64,000 nucleotides of DNA from Nomia melanderi (taxonomy: Eukaryota > Arthropoda > Insecta > Hymenoptera > Halictidae). A model generated the notes under the pieces. It did no database searches. It saw only the letters and a list, made by a program, of their open reading frames with translations, and had not been told where the DNA came from. Made by a program: the position numbers and the translations under genes. Shown here piece after piece: positions 26,401-40,000 of this stretch; the stretch's first letter is position 1; every line of letters starts with the position of its first letter. Location: positions 62,001 through 126,000 of the forward strand of contig NW_027475176.1 of NCBI RefSeq assembly GCF_051020985.1, in the 5' to 3' direction.

Positions 26401-28535
26401 TCGATCCCGCTGCACAGGTTCATGCGCCTCGGCCTCTTGCAGACAATGCACTTTGGTTTATTGCGCTATCTCTCATAGCACCCGAGGTATCACCAGATAT
26501 ATATTGGATTTTACCCTGACCCTGAGTGTCCGGCCACATGTGACGGTAGTTTTCTCGGCCCCTGGTGGTCCGAGGTCGTTCCCGCTGCACAGATTCATGC
26601 GCCAGGGCCTCCTACAGACAATGCACTTTGATGTATTGCGCTATCTCTAATAGCACCCGAGATATCACCAGACATATATTGGATTTTTCCTTGACCCTGA
26701 CAGTCCGGCCCCATGTGTCGATGGTTTTCTCGATCCCTCGTGGTCCGAGGTCGATCCCGCTGCACAGATTTATGCGCCAGGACCTCCTGCAGATAATTCA
26801 TTTTGGTTTATTGCGCTACCTCTAATAGCAACCGAGATATCACCAGATATATATTGGATTTTTCCCTGACCCTGACAGTACGGCCCCATGAGACGGTGGT
26901 TTTCTCGGCCCCTGGTGGTCCGAGGTCGATCCCGCTGCACACGTTCATGCGCCTCGGCCTCTTGCAGACAATGCACTTTGGTTTATTGCGCTATCTCTCA
27001 TAGCACCCGAGGTATCACCAGATATATATTGGATTTTTCCCTGACCCTGAGTGTCCGGCCACATGTGACGGTAGTTTTCTCGGCCCCTGGTGGTCCGAGG
27101 TCGTTCCCGCTGCACATATTCATGCACCAGTGCCTCCTGCAGATAATTCACTTTGGTTTATTGCGCTATCTCTAATAGCACCCGAGATATCACCATATAT
27201 ATATTGGATTTTCCCCTGACCCTGAGTGTCCGGCCCCATGAGACTGTGGTTTTCTCGGCCCCTGGTGGTCCGAGGTCGATCCCGCTGCACAGATTCATGC
27301 ACCAGGTCCTCCTACAGACAATGCACTTTGATTTATTGCGCTATCTCTAATAGCACCGGAGATATCACCTGATATATATTGGATTTTTCCCTGACCCTGA
27401 GTGTCCGGCCCCATGAGACGGGAGTTTTTTCGGCCCCTGGTGGTCGGAGGTCGTTCCCGCTGCACAGATTCATGCGCCAGAGCCTCCTGCAGAAAATGCA
27501 CTTTGATATATTTCGCTATCTCTAATAGCACCCGAGATATCACCAGATATATATTGTATTTTTCCCTGACACTGACAGTCCGGCCCCATGAGACGGTGAT
27601 TTTCTCGGCCCCTGGTGGTCCGAGGTGGATCCCGCTGCACAGATTCATGCGCCAGGGCCTCCTACAGACAATGCACTTTGATTTATTGCGCTATCTCTAA
27701 TAGCACCCGAGATATCACCAGATATATATTGTATTTTTCCCTGACCCTGAGTGCCCGGCCCCATGTTGCGGTGGTTTTCTCGACCCCTGGTGGTCCGAGG
27801 TCGTTCCCGCTGCACATATTCATGCACCAGGGCCTCCTGCAGATAATTCACTTTGGTTTATTGCGCTATCTCTAATAGCACCCGAGATATCACCATATAT
27901 ATATTGGATTTTCCCCTGACCCTGAGTGTCCGGCCCCATGAGACTGTGGTTTTCTCGGCCCCTGGTGGTCCGAGGTCGATCCCGCTGCACAGATTCATGC
28001 ACCAGGTCCTCCTACAGACAATGCACTTTGATTTATTGGTCTATCTGTAATAGCACCCGAGATATCACAAGATATATATTGGATTTTTCCCTGACCCTGA
28101 GTGTCCGGCCCCATGAGACTGTGGTTTTCTCGGCCCCTGGTGGTCCGAGGTCGTTCCCGCTGCACAGATTCATGCGCCAGGGCATCCTACAGACAATGCA
28201 CTTTGATTTATTGCGCTATCTCTAATAGCACCCGAGATATAACCAGATATATAATGGATTTTTCCCTGACCCTGAGTGTCCGGCCCCATGAGACGGTAGT
28301 TTTCTCGACCCCTGGTGGTCCGAGGTCGTTCCCGCTGCACATATTCATGCACCAGGGCCTCCTGCAGATAATTCACTTTGGTTTATTGCGCTATCTCTAA
28401 TAGCACCCGAGATATCACCAGATATATATTGGATTTTTCCCTGACCCTGACAGTCCGTCCCCATGAGACGGTGATTTTCTCGGACACTGGTGGTCCGAGG
28501 TCGATCCCGCTGCACAGATTCATGCGCCAGGGCAT
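23461..28535. repeat. HOR A, copy 2 (29 monomers, 5,075 bp)
   Basis: Collinear with copy 1 at offset 4,900 up to about 25,070, then at offset 5,075. The extra monomer is about 25,069-25,243 and has the CACCATATATATATTGG lead-in and GACAGTCCGG core. The older partial copy A0 also carries this monomer (at 2,150-2,320), so copy 1 lost it. Private or shared markers are GAGTTTCCGG near 23,728, GTCCGCTCCC near 24,078 (shared with copy 3) and CAGAAAATGC near 27,491. Confidence 0.88.
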
Positions 28536-31500
28536 CCTGCAGATAATTCACTTTGGTTTATTGCGCTATCTCTAATAGCACCCGAGATATCACCAGATAT
28601 ATATGGGGTTTTCCCCTGACCCTGAGTGTCCGGCCCCATGAGATGGTGGTTATCTCGGCCCCTGGTGGTTCGAGGTCGTTCCCGCTGCACAGATTCATGC
28701 GCCAGGGCCTCCTACAGACAATGCACTTTGGTTTATTGAGCTATCTGTAATAGCACCCGAGATATCACCAGATATATGCTGGATATTTACATGACCCTGA
28801 GTGTCCGGCCCCATGTGTCAGTGGTTTTCTCGGCCCCTGGTGGTCCGAGGTCATTCCCGCTGCACAGATTCATGTGCCGGGGCCTCCTTCAGACAATGCA
28901 CTTTGGTTTATTGCGCTATCTGTAATAGCACCCGAGATATCACCAGATACATATTGGATTTTTCCCTGACCCTGAGTGTCCGGCCCCATGTGTCAGTGGT
29001 TTTCTCGGCCCCTGGTGGTCCGAGGTCATTCCCGCGGCACAGATTCATGTGCCGGGGTCTCCTACAGACAATGCACTTTCGTTTATTGCGCTATCTCTAA
29101 TAGCACCCGAGATATCACCAGACATATATTGGATTTTTCCCTGACCCTGAGTGTCCGCTCCCATGAGACTGTGGTTTTCTCGGCCCCTGGTGGTCCGAGG
29201 TCGATCCCGCTGCACACATTCATGCGCCAGGGCCTCCTGCAGACAAGGCACTTTGGTTTATTGCGCTATCTGTAATACCACCCGAGATATCACCAGATAT
29301 ATATTGGATTTTCCCCTGACCCTGACAGTCCGGCCCCATGAGACGGTGATTTTCTCGGCCCCTGGTGGTCCGAGGTCGTTCCCGCAGCACAGATTCATGC
29401 GCCAGGGCCTCCTGCAGACAATGCACTTTGATTTATTTCGCTATCTCTAATAGCACCCGAGATATCACCAGATATATATTGGATTTTTCCCTGACCCTGA
29501 CAGTCCTACCCCATGAGACGGTGGTTTTCTCGGCCCCTGGTTGTCCGAAGTCGTTCCCGCTGCACAGATTCATGCGCCAGTGCCTCTTACAGACAATGCA
29601 ATTAGATTTATGGCGCTATCTCTAATAGCACCCGAGATATCACCAGATATATATTGGATTTTTCCCTGACTCTGACAGTCCGGCCCCATGAGACGGTGGT
29701 TTTCTCGGCCCCTGGTGTTCCGAGTTCGATCCCGTTGCACAGGTTCATGCGCCAGGTCCTCCTACAGACAATGCACTTTGATTTATTGCGCTATCTCTAA
29801 TAACACCCGAGATATCAACAGATATATATTGGATTTTTCCCTGACCCTGACAGTCCGGCCCCATGTGTCGATGGTTTTCTCGATCCCTCGTGGTCCGAGG
29901 TCGATCCCGCTGAACAGATTCATGCGCCAGGGCTTCCTGCAGACAATTCGCTTTTGTTTATTGCTCTATCTGTAATAGCACCCGAGATATCACCATATAT
30001 ATATTGGATTTTCCCCTGACCCTGACAGTCCGGCCCCATGAGACGGTGATTTTCTCGGCCCCTGGTGGTCCGAGGTCGATCCCACTGCACAGATTCATGC
30101 GCCAGGGCCTCCTACAGACAATGCACTTTGATTTATTGCGCTATCTGTAATAGCACCCGAGATATCACCAGATATATATTGGATTTTTCCCTGACCCTGA
30201 GCGTCCGACTCCATGTTGCGGTGGTTTTCTCGACCCCTGGTGGTCCGAGGTCGTTCCCGCTGCACATATTCATGCACCAGGGCCTCCTGCAGATAATTCA
30301 CTTTGGTTTATTGCGCTATCTCTAATAGCACCCGAGATATCACCAGATATATATTGTATTTTTCCCTGACCCTGAGTGCCCGGCCCCATGTTTCGGTGGT
30401 TTTCTCGACCCCTGGTGGTCCGAGGTCGTTCCCGCTGCACATGTTCATGCACCAGGGCCTCCTGCAGATAATTCACTTTGGTTTATTGCGCTATCTCTAA
30501 TAGCACCCGAGATATCACCATATATATATTGGATTTTCCCCTGACCCTGAGTGTCCGGCCCCATGAGACTGTGGTTTTCTCGGCCCCTTGTGGTCCGAGG
30601 TCGTTCCCGCTGCACATATTCATGCACCAGGGCCTCCTGCAGATAATTCACTTCGGTTTATTGCGCAATCTCTAATAGCACCCGAGATATCACCAGATAT
30701 ATATTGGATTTTTCCCTGACCCTGACAGTCCGTCCCCATGAGACGGTGATTTTCTCGGACACTGGTGGTCCGAGGTCGTTCCCGTTGCCCAGATTCATGC
30801 GCCTTGGCCTGCTACAGACAATGCACTTTGATTTATTGGTCTATCTGTAATAGCACCCGAGATATCACAAGATATATATTGGATTTTTCCCTGACCCTGA
30901 GTGTCCGGCCCCATGAGACTGTGGTTTTCTCGGCCCCTGGTGGTCCGAGGTCGTTCCCGCTGCACAGATTCATGCGCCAGGGCATCCTACAGACAATGCA
31001 CTTTGATTTATTGCGCTATCTCTAATAGCACCCGAGATATCACCAGATATATAATGGATTTTTCCCTGACCCTGAGTGTCCGGCCCCATGAGACGGTGGT
31101 TTTCTCGGCCCCTGGTGGTCCGAAGTCGTTCCCGCTGCACAGATTTATGCGCCAGGGCCTCCTGCAGATAATTCATTTTGGTTTATTGCGCTAGCTCTAA
31201 TAGCAACCGAGATATCACCAGATATATATTGGATTTTTCCCTGACCCTGACAGTACGGCCCCATGAGACGGTGGTTTTCTCGGCCCCTGGTGGTCCGAGG
31301 TCGATCCCGCTGCACACGTTCATGCGCCTCGGCCTCTTGCAGACAATGCACTTTGGTTTATTGCGCTATCTCTCATAGCACCCGAGGTATCACCAGATAT
31401 ATATTGGATTTTACCCTGACCCTGAGTGTCCGGCCACATGTGACGGTAGTTTTCTCGGCCCCTGGTGGTCCGAGGTCGTTCCCGCTGCACAGATTCATGC

Positions 31501-31660
31501 GCCAGGGCCTCCTACAGACAATGCACTTTGATGTATTGCGCTATCTCTAATAGCACCCGAGATATCACCAGACATATATTGGATTTTTCCTTGACCCTGA
31601 CAGTCCGGCCCCATGTGTCGATGGTTTTCTCGATCCCTCGTGGTCCGAGGTCGATCCCGC
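28536..31660. repeat. HOR A, copy 3 (truncated)
   Basis: Follows copy 2 at offset 5,075 until about 29,240, then at offset 4,900. One monomer is missing, joined within GGCCTCCTGCAGACAAGGCAC near 29,229-29,249. The match ends near 31,660, where CCGCTGCACCGATTTATG replaces CCGCTGCACAGATTTATG and the sequence becomes that of block D0 at 4,350. The last ~1.4 kb of the unit is missing. Sharing GTCCGCTCCC with copy 2 suggests copies 2 and 3 are closest relatives. Confidence 0.85.
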
Positions 31661-34053
31661 TGCACCGATTTATGCGCCAGGGCCTCCTGCAGATAATTCA
31701 CCTTGGTTTATTGCGCTATCTCTAATAGCACCCGAGATATCACCAGATATATATTGGATTTTTCCCTGACCCTGAGTGTCCGGCCCCATGAGACGGTGGT
31801 TGTCTCGGCCCCTGGTGGTCCGAGGTCGTTCCCGCTGCACAGATTCATGCGCCAGGGCCTCCTGCAGATAATTCACTTTGGTTCATTGCGCTATCTCCAA
31901 TAGCACCCGAGATATCACCAGATATATATTGGATTTTCCCCGACCCTGAGTGTCCGGCCCCATGAGACTGTGGTTTTCTCGGCCCCTGGTGGTGCGAGGT
32001 CGTTCCCGCTGGCTAGATTCATGCGCCAGGGCTTCCTACAGACAAATCACTTTGGTTTATTGCGCTCTCTCTAATAGCACCCGAGATATCACCAGAAGTA
32101 TATTGGATTTTCCCCTGACCCTGAGTGCCCGGCCCAATGAGACGGTGGTTGTCTCGGCCCCTGGTGGGCCGAGGTCGTTCCCGCTGGCCACAGTCATGCG
32201 CCAGGGCCTCCTACAGACAAGGCACTTTGATTTATTGCGCTATCTGTAATAGCACCCGAGGTATCACCAGATATATATTGGATTTTACCCTGACCCTGAG
32301 TGTCCGGCCACATGTGACGGTAGTTTTCTCGGCCCCTGGTGGTCCGAGGTCGTTCCCGCTGCACAGATTCATGCGCCAGGGCCTCCTACAGACAATGCAC
32401 TTTGATGTATTGCGCTATCTCTAATAGCACCCGAGATATCACCATATATATATTGGATTTTCCCCTGACCCTGAGTGTCCGGCCCCATGAGACTGTGGTT
32501 TTCTCGGCCCCTTGTGGTCCGAGGTCGTTCCCGCTGCACATATTCATGCACCAGGGCCTCCTGCAGATAATTCACTTCGGTTTATTGCGCAATCTCTAAT
32601 AGCACCCGAGATATCACCAGATATATATTGGATTTTTCCCTGACCCTGACAGTCCGTCCCCATGAGACGGTGATTTTCTCGGACACTGGTGGTCCGAGGT
32701 CGTTCCCGTTGCCCAGATTCATGCGCCTTGGCCTGCTACAGACAATGCACTTTGATTTATTGGTCTATCTGTAATAGCACCCGAGATATCACAAGATATA
32801 TATTGGATTTTTCCCTGACCCTGAGTGTCCGGCCCCATGAGACTGTGGTTTTCTCGGCCCCTGGTGGTCCGAGGTCGTTCCCGCTGCACAGATTCATGCG
32901 CCAGGGCATCCTACAGACAATGCACTTTGATTTATTGCGCTATCTCTAATAGCACCCGAGATATCACCAGATATATAATGGATTTTTCCCTGACCCTGAG
33001 TGTCCGGCCCCATGAGACGGTGGTTTTCTCGGCCCCTGGTGGTCCGAAGTCGTTCCCGCTGCACAGATTTATGCGCCAGGGCCTCCTGCAGATAATTCAT
33101 TTTGGTTTATTGCGCTAGCTCTAATAGCAACCGAGATATCACCAGATATATATTGGATTTTTCCCTGACCCTGACAGTACGGCCCCATGAGACGGTGGTT
33201 TTCTCGGCCCCTGGTGGTCCGAGGTCGATCCCGCTGCACACGTTCATGCGCCTCGGCCTCTTGCAGACAATGCACTTTGGTTTATTGCGCTATCTCTCAT
33301 AGCACCCGAGGTATCACCAGATATATATTGGATTTTACCCTGACCCTGAGTGTCCGGCCACATGTGACGGTAGTTTTCTCGGCCCCTGGTGGTCCGAGGT
33401 CGTTCCCGCTGCACAGATTCATGCGCCAGGGCCTCCTACAGACAATGCACTTTGATGTATTGCGCTATCTCTAATAGCACCCGAGATATCACCAGACATA
33501 TATTGGATTTTTCCTTGACCCTGACAGTCCGGCCCCATGTGTCGATGGTTTTCTCGATCCCTCGTGGTCCGAGGTCGATCCCGCTGCACCGATTTATGCG
33601 CCAGGGCCTCCTGCAGATAATTCACCTTGGTTTATTGCGCTATCTCTAATAGCACCCGAGATATCACCAGATATATATTGGATTTTTCCCTGACCCTGAG
33701 TGTCCGGCCCCATGAGACGGTGGTTGTCTCGGCCCCTGGTGGTCCGAGGTCGTTCCCGCTGCACAGATTCATGCGCCAGGGCCTCCTGCAGATAATTCAC
33801 TTTGGTTCATTGCGCTATCTCCAATAGCACCCGAGATATCACCAGATATATATTGGATTTTCCCCGACCCTGAGTGTCCGGCCCCATGAGACTGTGGTTT
33901 TCTCGGCCCCTGGTGGTGCGAGGTCGTTCCCGCTGGCTAGATTCATGCGCCAGGGCTTCCTACAGACAAATCACTTTGGTTTATTGCGCTCTCTCTAATA
34001 GCACCCGAGATATCACCAGAAGTATATTGGATTTTCCCCTGACCCTGAGTGCC
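30500..34053. repeat. 1,924-bp segmental duplication joining HOR A to block D
   Basis: Positions 30,510-32,250 recur at 32,434-34,174 at offset 1,924, which is eleven monomers minus the 1-bp loss in TTTTCCCCGACCC near 31,935. Between the copies, about 32,260-32,430 is a short tract identical to 31,385-31,550 (TTTTACCCTGACC, then GCCACATGTGACGGTAG). Each copy runs from late HOR A into sequence equal to 4,350-4,900 of D0, so the A-to-D junction near 31,660 was itself duplicated (second copy near 33,584). Confidence 0.8.
32153..32173. other. Perfect 21-nt inverted repeat
   Basis: Copy of the perfect dyad of 4,843-4,863, carried by the duplicated A-to-D junction segment. Confidence 0.8.
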
Positions 34054-34076
34054 CGGCCCAATGAGACGGTGGTTGT

Positions 34077-34097
34077 CTCGGCCCCTGGTGGGCCGAG
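34077..34097. other. Perfect 21-nt inverted repeat
   Basis: Arms CTCGGCCC and GGGCCGAG; lies 1,924 bp after the one at 32,153, and marks the start of block D1. Confidence 0.8.
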
Positions 34098-37000
34098 GTC
34101 GTTCCCGCTGGCCACAGTCATGCGCCAGGGCCTCCTACAGACAAGGCACTTTGATTTATTGCGCTATCTGTAATAGCACCCGGGATATCACCAGATATAT
34201 ATTGGATTTTCCCCTGACCCTGAGTGTCCGGCCCCATGAGACGGTGGTTGTCTCGGCCCCTGGTGGTCCGAGGTCGTTCCTGCTTCACAGAATCATGCGC
34301 CAGGGCCTCCTGCAGACAATGCATTTTGATTTATTGCGCTGCCTGTAATAGCACCCGAGAAAGCTCCATATATATGCTGGATTTTAACATGACTTTGGGT
34401 GACGGAAACCGAAAATCTGTAATTTTCTCGGCCCCTGGTGGCCCGAGGTCGTTCCCGCTGCACAGATTCATGCGCCAGGGCCTCCTGCAGATAAATCAGT
34501 TTGGTTTATTGCGCGATCTGTAATAGCACCCGAGATATAACCAGATATATATTGGATTTTTCAACCGACCCTGAGTGTCCCGCCCCATGAGACGGTGGTG
34601 TTCTCGGACCCTGGTGATCCGAGGTCGTTTCCGCTGCACAGATTCATGCGCCAGGGCCTCCTTCGGACAATGCACTTTGATTTATTGCGCTATCTGTAAT
34701 AGCACCCGAGATATAACCAGATATATATTGGATTTTTCACTGACCCTGAGCGTCCGGCCCCATGAGACTGTGGTTTTCTCGGCCCCTGGTGGTCTGAGGT
34801 CGTTTCCGCTGCACAGATTCATGCGCCAGGGCCTCCTGCAGATAATTCAGTTTGGTTTATTGCGCGATCTGTAATAGCACCCGAGATATCACCAGATATA
34901 TATTGGATTTTTCACTGACCCTGAGCGTCCGGCCCCATGAGGCGGTAGTTTTCTCGGCCCCTGGTGGTCCGAGGTCGTTCCCGCTGCACAGATTCATGCG
35001 CCAGGGCCTCCTGCAGACAATGCACTTTGATTTAGCGCGCTATCTGTAATAGAACCCGAGATATCACCAGATATATGCTGGATTTTTACATGACATTGGG
35101 TGACGGATACCGAAAATCTGTACTTTTCTCGGCCCCTGGTGGTCGGAGGTCGTTCCCGCTGCACAGATTCATGCGCCAGGGCCTCCTGCAGATAATTCAG
35201 TTTGGATTATTGCGCGATCTGTAATAGCACCCGAGATATCACCAGATATATATTGGATTTTCCCCCGACCCTGAGTGTCCGGCCCCATGAGACGGTGGTT
35301 GTCTCGGCCCCTGGTGGTCCGAGGTCGTTCCCGCTGCACAGATTCATGCGCCAGGGCCTCCTACAGACAATGCACTTTGATTTATTGCGCTATCTGTAAT
35401 AGCACCCGAGATATAACCAGATATATATTGGATTTTTCCCTGACCCTGAGCGTCCGGCCCCATGAGGCTGTGGTTTTCTCGGCCCCTGGTGGTCCGAGGT
35501 CGTTCCCGCTGCACAGATTCATGCGCAAGGGCAGCATACAGACAATGCACTTTGATTTATTGCGCTATCTGTAATAGCACCCGAGAGATCACCAGATATA
35601 TATTGGATTTTTCCCTCACCCTTCGTGTCCGGCCCCATGAGACGGTGGTTTTCTCGGCCCCTGGTGGTCCGAGGTCGTTCCCGCTGCATAGATTCATGCG
35701 CCAGAGCCTCCTGCAGAAAATTCACTTTGGTTTATTGCGCTATCTCTAATAGCACCCAAGATATCACCAGATATATATTGGATTTTTCCCTGACCCTGAG
35801 TATCCGGCCCCATGAGACGGTGGTTTTCTCGGCCCCTGGTGGTCCGTGGTCGTTCCCTCTGCACAGATTCATGCGCCAGGGCCTCCTGCAGATAATTCAC
35901 TTTGGTTTATTGCGCTATCTCTCATAGCGTCCGAGATATCACCAGATATATATTGGATTTTCCCCTGACCCTGAATGTCCGGCCCCATGAGACGGTGGTT
36001 TTCTCGGCCCCTGGTGGTCCGAGATCGTTCTAGCTGGCCTGATTCATGCGCCAGAGCCTCCTACAGACAATGCACTTTCGTTTTTTGCACTATCTGTAAT
36101 AGCACCCGAGATATCACCAGATATATATTGGATTTTCCCCTGACCCTGAGTGCCCGGCCCCATGAGACTGTGGTTTTCTCGGCCCCTTCTGGTCCGAGGT
36201 CGTTCCCGCTGCACCGATTTATGCGCCAGGGCCTCCTGCAGATAATTCACTTTGGTTTATTGCGCTATCTCTAATAGCACCCGAGATATCACCAGATATA
36301 TATTGGATTTTTCCCTGACCCTGAGTGTCCGGCCCCATGAGACGGTGGTTGTCTCGGCCCCTGGTGGTCCGAGGTCGTTCCCGCTGCACAGATTCATTAG
36401 CCAGGGCCTCCTGCAGATAATTCACTTTGGTTTATTGCGCTATCTCCAACAGCACCCGAGATATCACCAGATATATATTGGATTTTCCCCGACCCTGAGT
36501 GTCCGGCCCCATGAGACTGTGGTTTTCTCGGCCCCTGGTGGTGCGAGGTCGTTCCCGCTGGCCAGATTCATGCGCCAGGCCTTCCTACAGACAAATCACT
36601 TTGGTTTATTGCGCTATCTCTAATAGCACCCGAGATATCACCAGATATATATTGGATTTTCCCCTGACCCTGAGTGTCCGGCCCCATGAGACTGGGGTTT
36701 TCTCGGCCCCTGGTGGTCCGAGGTCGTTCCCGCTGCACAGATTCATGCGCCAGGGCCTCCTGCAGCTAATTCAGTTTTGGTTTATTGCGCGATCTGTAAT
36801 AGCACCCGAGATATCACCAGATATATATTGGATTTTTCCCTGACGATGAGTGTCCGGCCCCATGCGACGGTGGTTGTCTCGGCCACTGGTGGTCCGAGGT
36901 CGTTTCCGCTGCACAGATTCATGCGCGAGGGCCTCTTGCAGACAATGCACTTTGATTTAGCGCGCTATCTGTAATAGAACCCGAGATATCACCAGATATA

Positions 37001-40000
37001 TGCTGGATTTTTACATGACATTGGGTGACGGATACCGAAAATCTGTACTTTTCTCGGCCCCTGGTGGTCGGAGGTCGTTCCCGCTGCACAGATTCATGCG
37101 CCAGAGCATCCTACAGACAATGCACTTTTATTTATTGCGCTATCTGTAATAGCACCCGAGATATCACCAGATATATATTGGATTTTTCCCTGACCCTGAG
37201 TGTCCGGCCACATGAGACTGTGTTTTCTCCGCCCCTTGTGGTCCGATGTCGTTCCCGCTGCACCGATTTATGCGCCAGGGCCTCCTGCAGATAATTCACT
37301 TTGGTTTATTGCGCTATCTCCAATAGCACCCGAGATATCACCAGATATATATTGGATTTTCCCCTGACCCTGAGTGTCCGGCCCCATGAGACTGTGGTTT
37401 TCTCGGCCATGGTGGTCCGAGGTCGTTCCCGCTGCACAGATTCATGCGCCAGGGCCTACTACAGACAATGCACTTTGATTTATTGCGCTGTCTCTAATAG
37501 CACCCGAGATATCACCATATATATATTGGATTTGCCCCTGACCCTGAGTGTCCGGCCCCATGAGACTGTGGTTTTCTCGGCCCCTGGTGGTCCGAGGTCA
37601 TTCCCGCTGCACAGATTCATGCGCCAGTGCATCCTACAGACAATGCACTTTGATTTATTGCGCTATCTGTAATAGCACCCGAGATATCACCAGATATATA
37701 TTGGATTTTTCCCTGACCCTGAGTGTCCGGCCCCATGAAACGGTGGTTTTCTCGGCCCCTGGTGGTCCGAGGTCGTTCCCGCTGCACAGATTCATGCGCC
37801 AGGGCCTCCTGCAGATAATTCACTTTGGTTTATTGCGCTATCTCTAATAGCACCCGAGATATCACCAGATATATATTGGATTTTTCCCTGACCCTGAGTG
37901 TCCGGCCCCATGAGACGGTGGTTGTCTCGGCCCCTTGTGGTCCGAGGTCGTTCCTGCTGCACAGATTCATTCGCCAGTGCCGCCTACAGACAATGCACTT
38001 TGATTTATTGCGCTATCTGTAATAGCACCCGAGATATAACCAGATATATATTGGATTTTCCCCTGACCCTGACAGTCCGGCCCCATGAGGCGGTAGTTTT
38101 CTCGGCCCCTGGTGGTCCGAGGTCGTTCCCGCTGCACAGATTCATGCGCCAGGGCCTCCTGCAGATAATTCACTTTGATTTATTGCGCTATCTCTAATAG
38201 CAGCCGAGATATCACCAGATATATATTGGATTTTTCCCTGACCCTGTGTGCCCGGCCCCATGTTTTGGTGGTTTTCTCGTCCCCTGGTGGTCCGAGGTCG
38301 ATCCTGCTGCACAGATTCATGCGCCAGGGCCTCCTACAGACAATGCACTTTGGTTTATTGCGCAATCTGTAATAGCGCACGAGATATCACCAGATATATG
38401 CCGGATTTTTACATGACCTTGGGTGACGGATTCCGAATATCTGTAATTTTCTCGGCCCCTGGTGGTCCGAGGTCGTTCCTGCTGCACAGATTCATTCGCC
38501 AGTGCCGCCTACCGACAATGCACTTTGATTTATCGCGCTATCTCTAATAGCACCCGAGATATCACCAGATATATATTGGATTTTCCCCTGACCCTGAGTG
38601 TCCGGCCCCATGAGACGGTGGTTTTCTCGGCGCCTGGTGGTCCGAGGTCGTTCCCGCTCCCCAGATTCATGCGCCAGGGACTCCTACAGACAATGCACTT
38701 TGATTTATTGCGCTATCTCTAATAGCACCCGAGATACCACCAGATATATATTGGATTTTTCCCCGACCCTGACAGTCCGGCCCCATGAGACGGTGATTTT
38801 CTCGGCCCCTGGTGGTCCGAGGTCGATCCGGCTGCACAGATTCATGCGCCAGGGCCTCCTACAGACAATGCACTTTGATTTATTACGCTATCTATAATAG
38901 CACCCGAGATATCACCAGATGTATAATGGATTTTTCCCTGACCCTGAGTGTCCGGCCCCATGTGTCGATATTTTTCTCGGTCCCGCGTAGTCCGAGGTCG
39001 ATCCCGCTGCACAGATTCATGCGCCAGGGCCCCCTGCAGATAATTCACTTTGATTTATTGCGCTATCTCTAATAGCACCCGAGATTTCACCAGATATATA
39101 TTGGATTTTTCCCTGACCCTGACAGTCCGGCCCCATGAGACGGTGATTTTCTCGGCCCCTGGTGGTCCGAGGTCGATCCCGCTGCACAGATTCATGCGCC
39201 AGGGCCTCCTACAGACAATGCACTTTGATTTATTGCGCTATCTGTAATAGCACCCGAGATATCACCAGATATATATTGGATTTTTCCCTGACCCTGAGTG
39301 TCCGGCCCCATGAGACGGTGGTTGTCTCGGCCCCTGGTGGTCCGAGGTCGTTCCCGCTGGCCACATTCATGCGCCAGGGCCTCCTACACACAATGCACTT
39401 TGATTTATTGCGCTATCCGTAATAGCACCAGAGATATCACCAGATATATATTGGATTTTTCCCTGACCCTGAGTGTCCGGCCCCATGAGACGCTGGTTTT
39501 CTCGGCTCCTGGAGGTCCGAGGTCGTTCCCGCTGCACAGATTCATGCGCCAGGGCCTCCTGCAGATAATTCACTTTCGTTTATTGGGCTATCTGTAATAG
39601 CACCCGAGATATCACCAGATATATATTGGATTTTTCCCTGACCCTGAGTGTCCGGCCCCATGAGACGCTGGTTTTCTCGGCCCCTGGTGGTCCGAGGTCG
39701 TTCCCGCTGCACAGATTTATGCGCCAGGGCCTCCTGGAGATAATTCACTTTGGATGATTGCGCTATCTGTAATAGCACCCGAGATATCACCAGATATATA
39801 TTGGATTTTTCCCTGACCCTGAGTGTCCGGCCCCATGAAACGGTGGTTTTCTCGGCCCCTGGTGGTCCGAGGTCGTTCCCGCTGCACCGATTTATGCGAA
39901 AGGCCTCCTGCAGATAATTCACTTTGGATTATTGCGCTATCTCTAATAGCACCCGAGATATCACCAGATATATATTTGATTTTTCCCTGACCCTGAGTGT

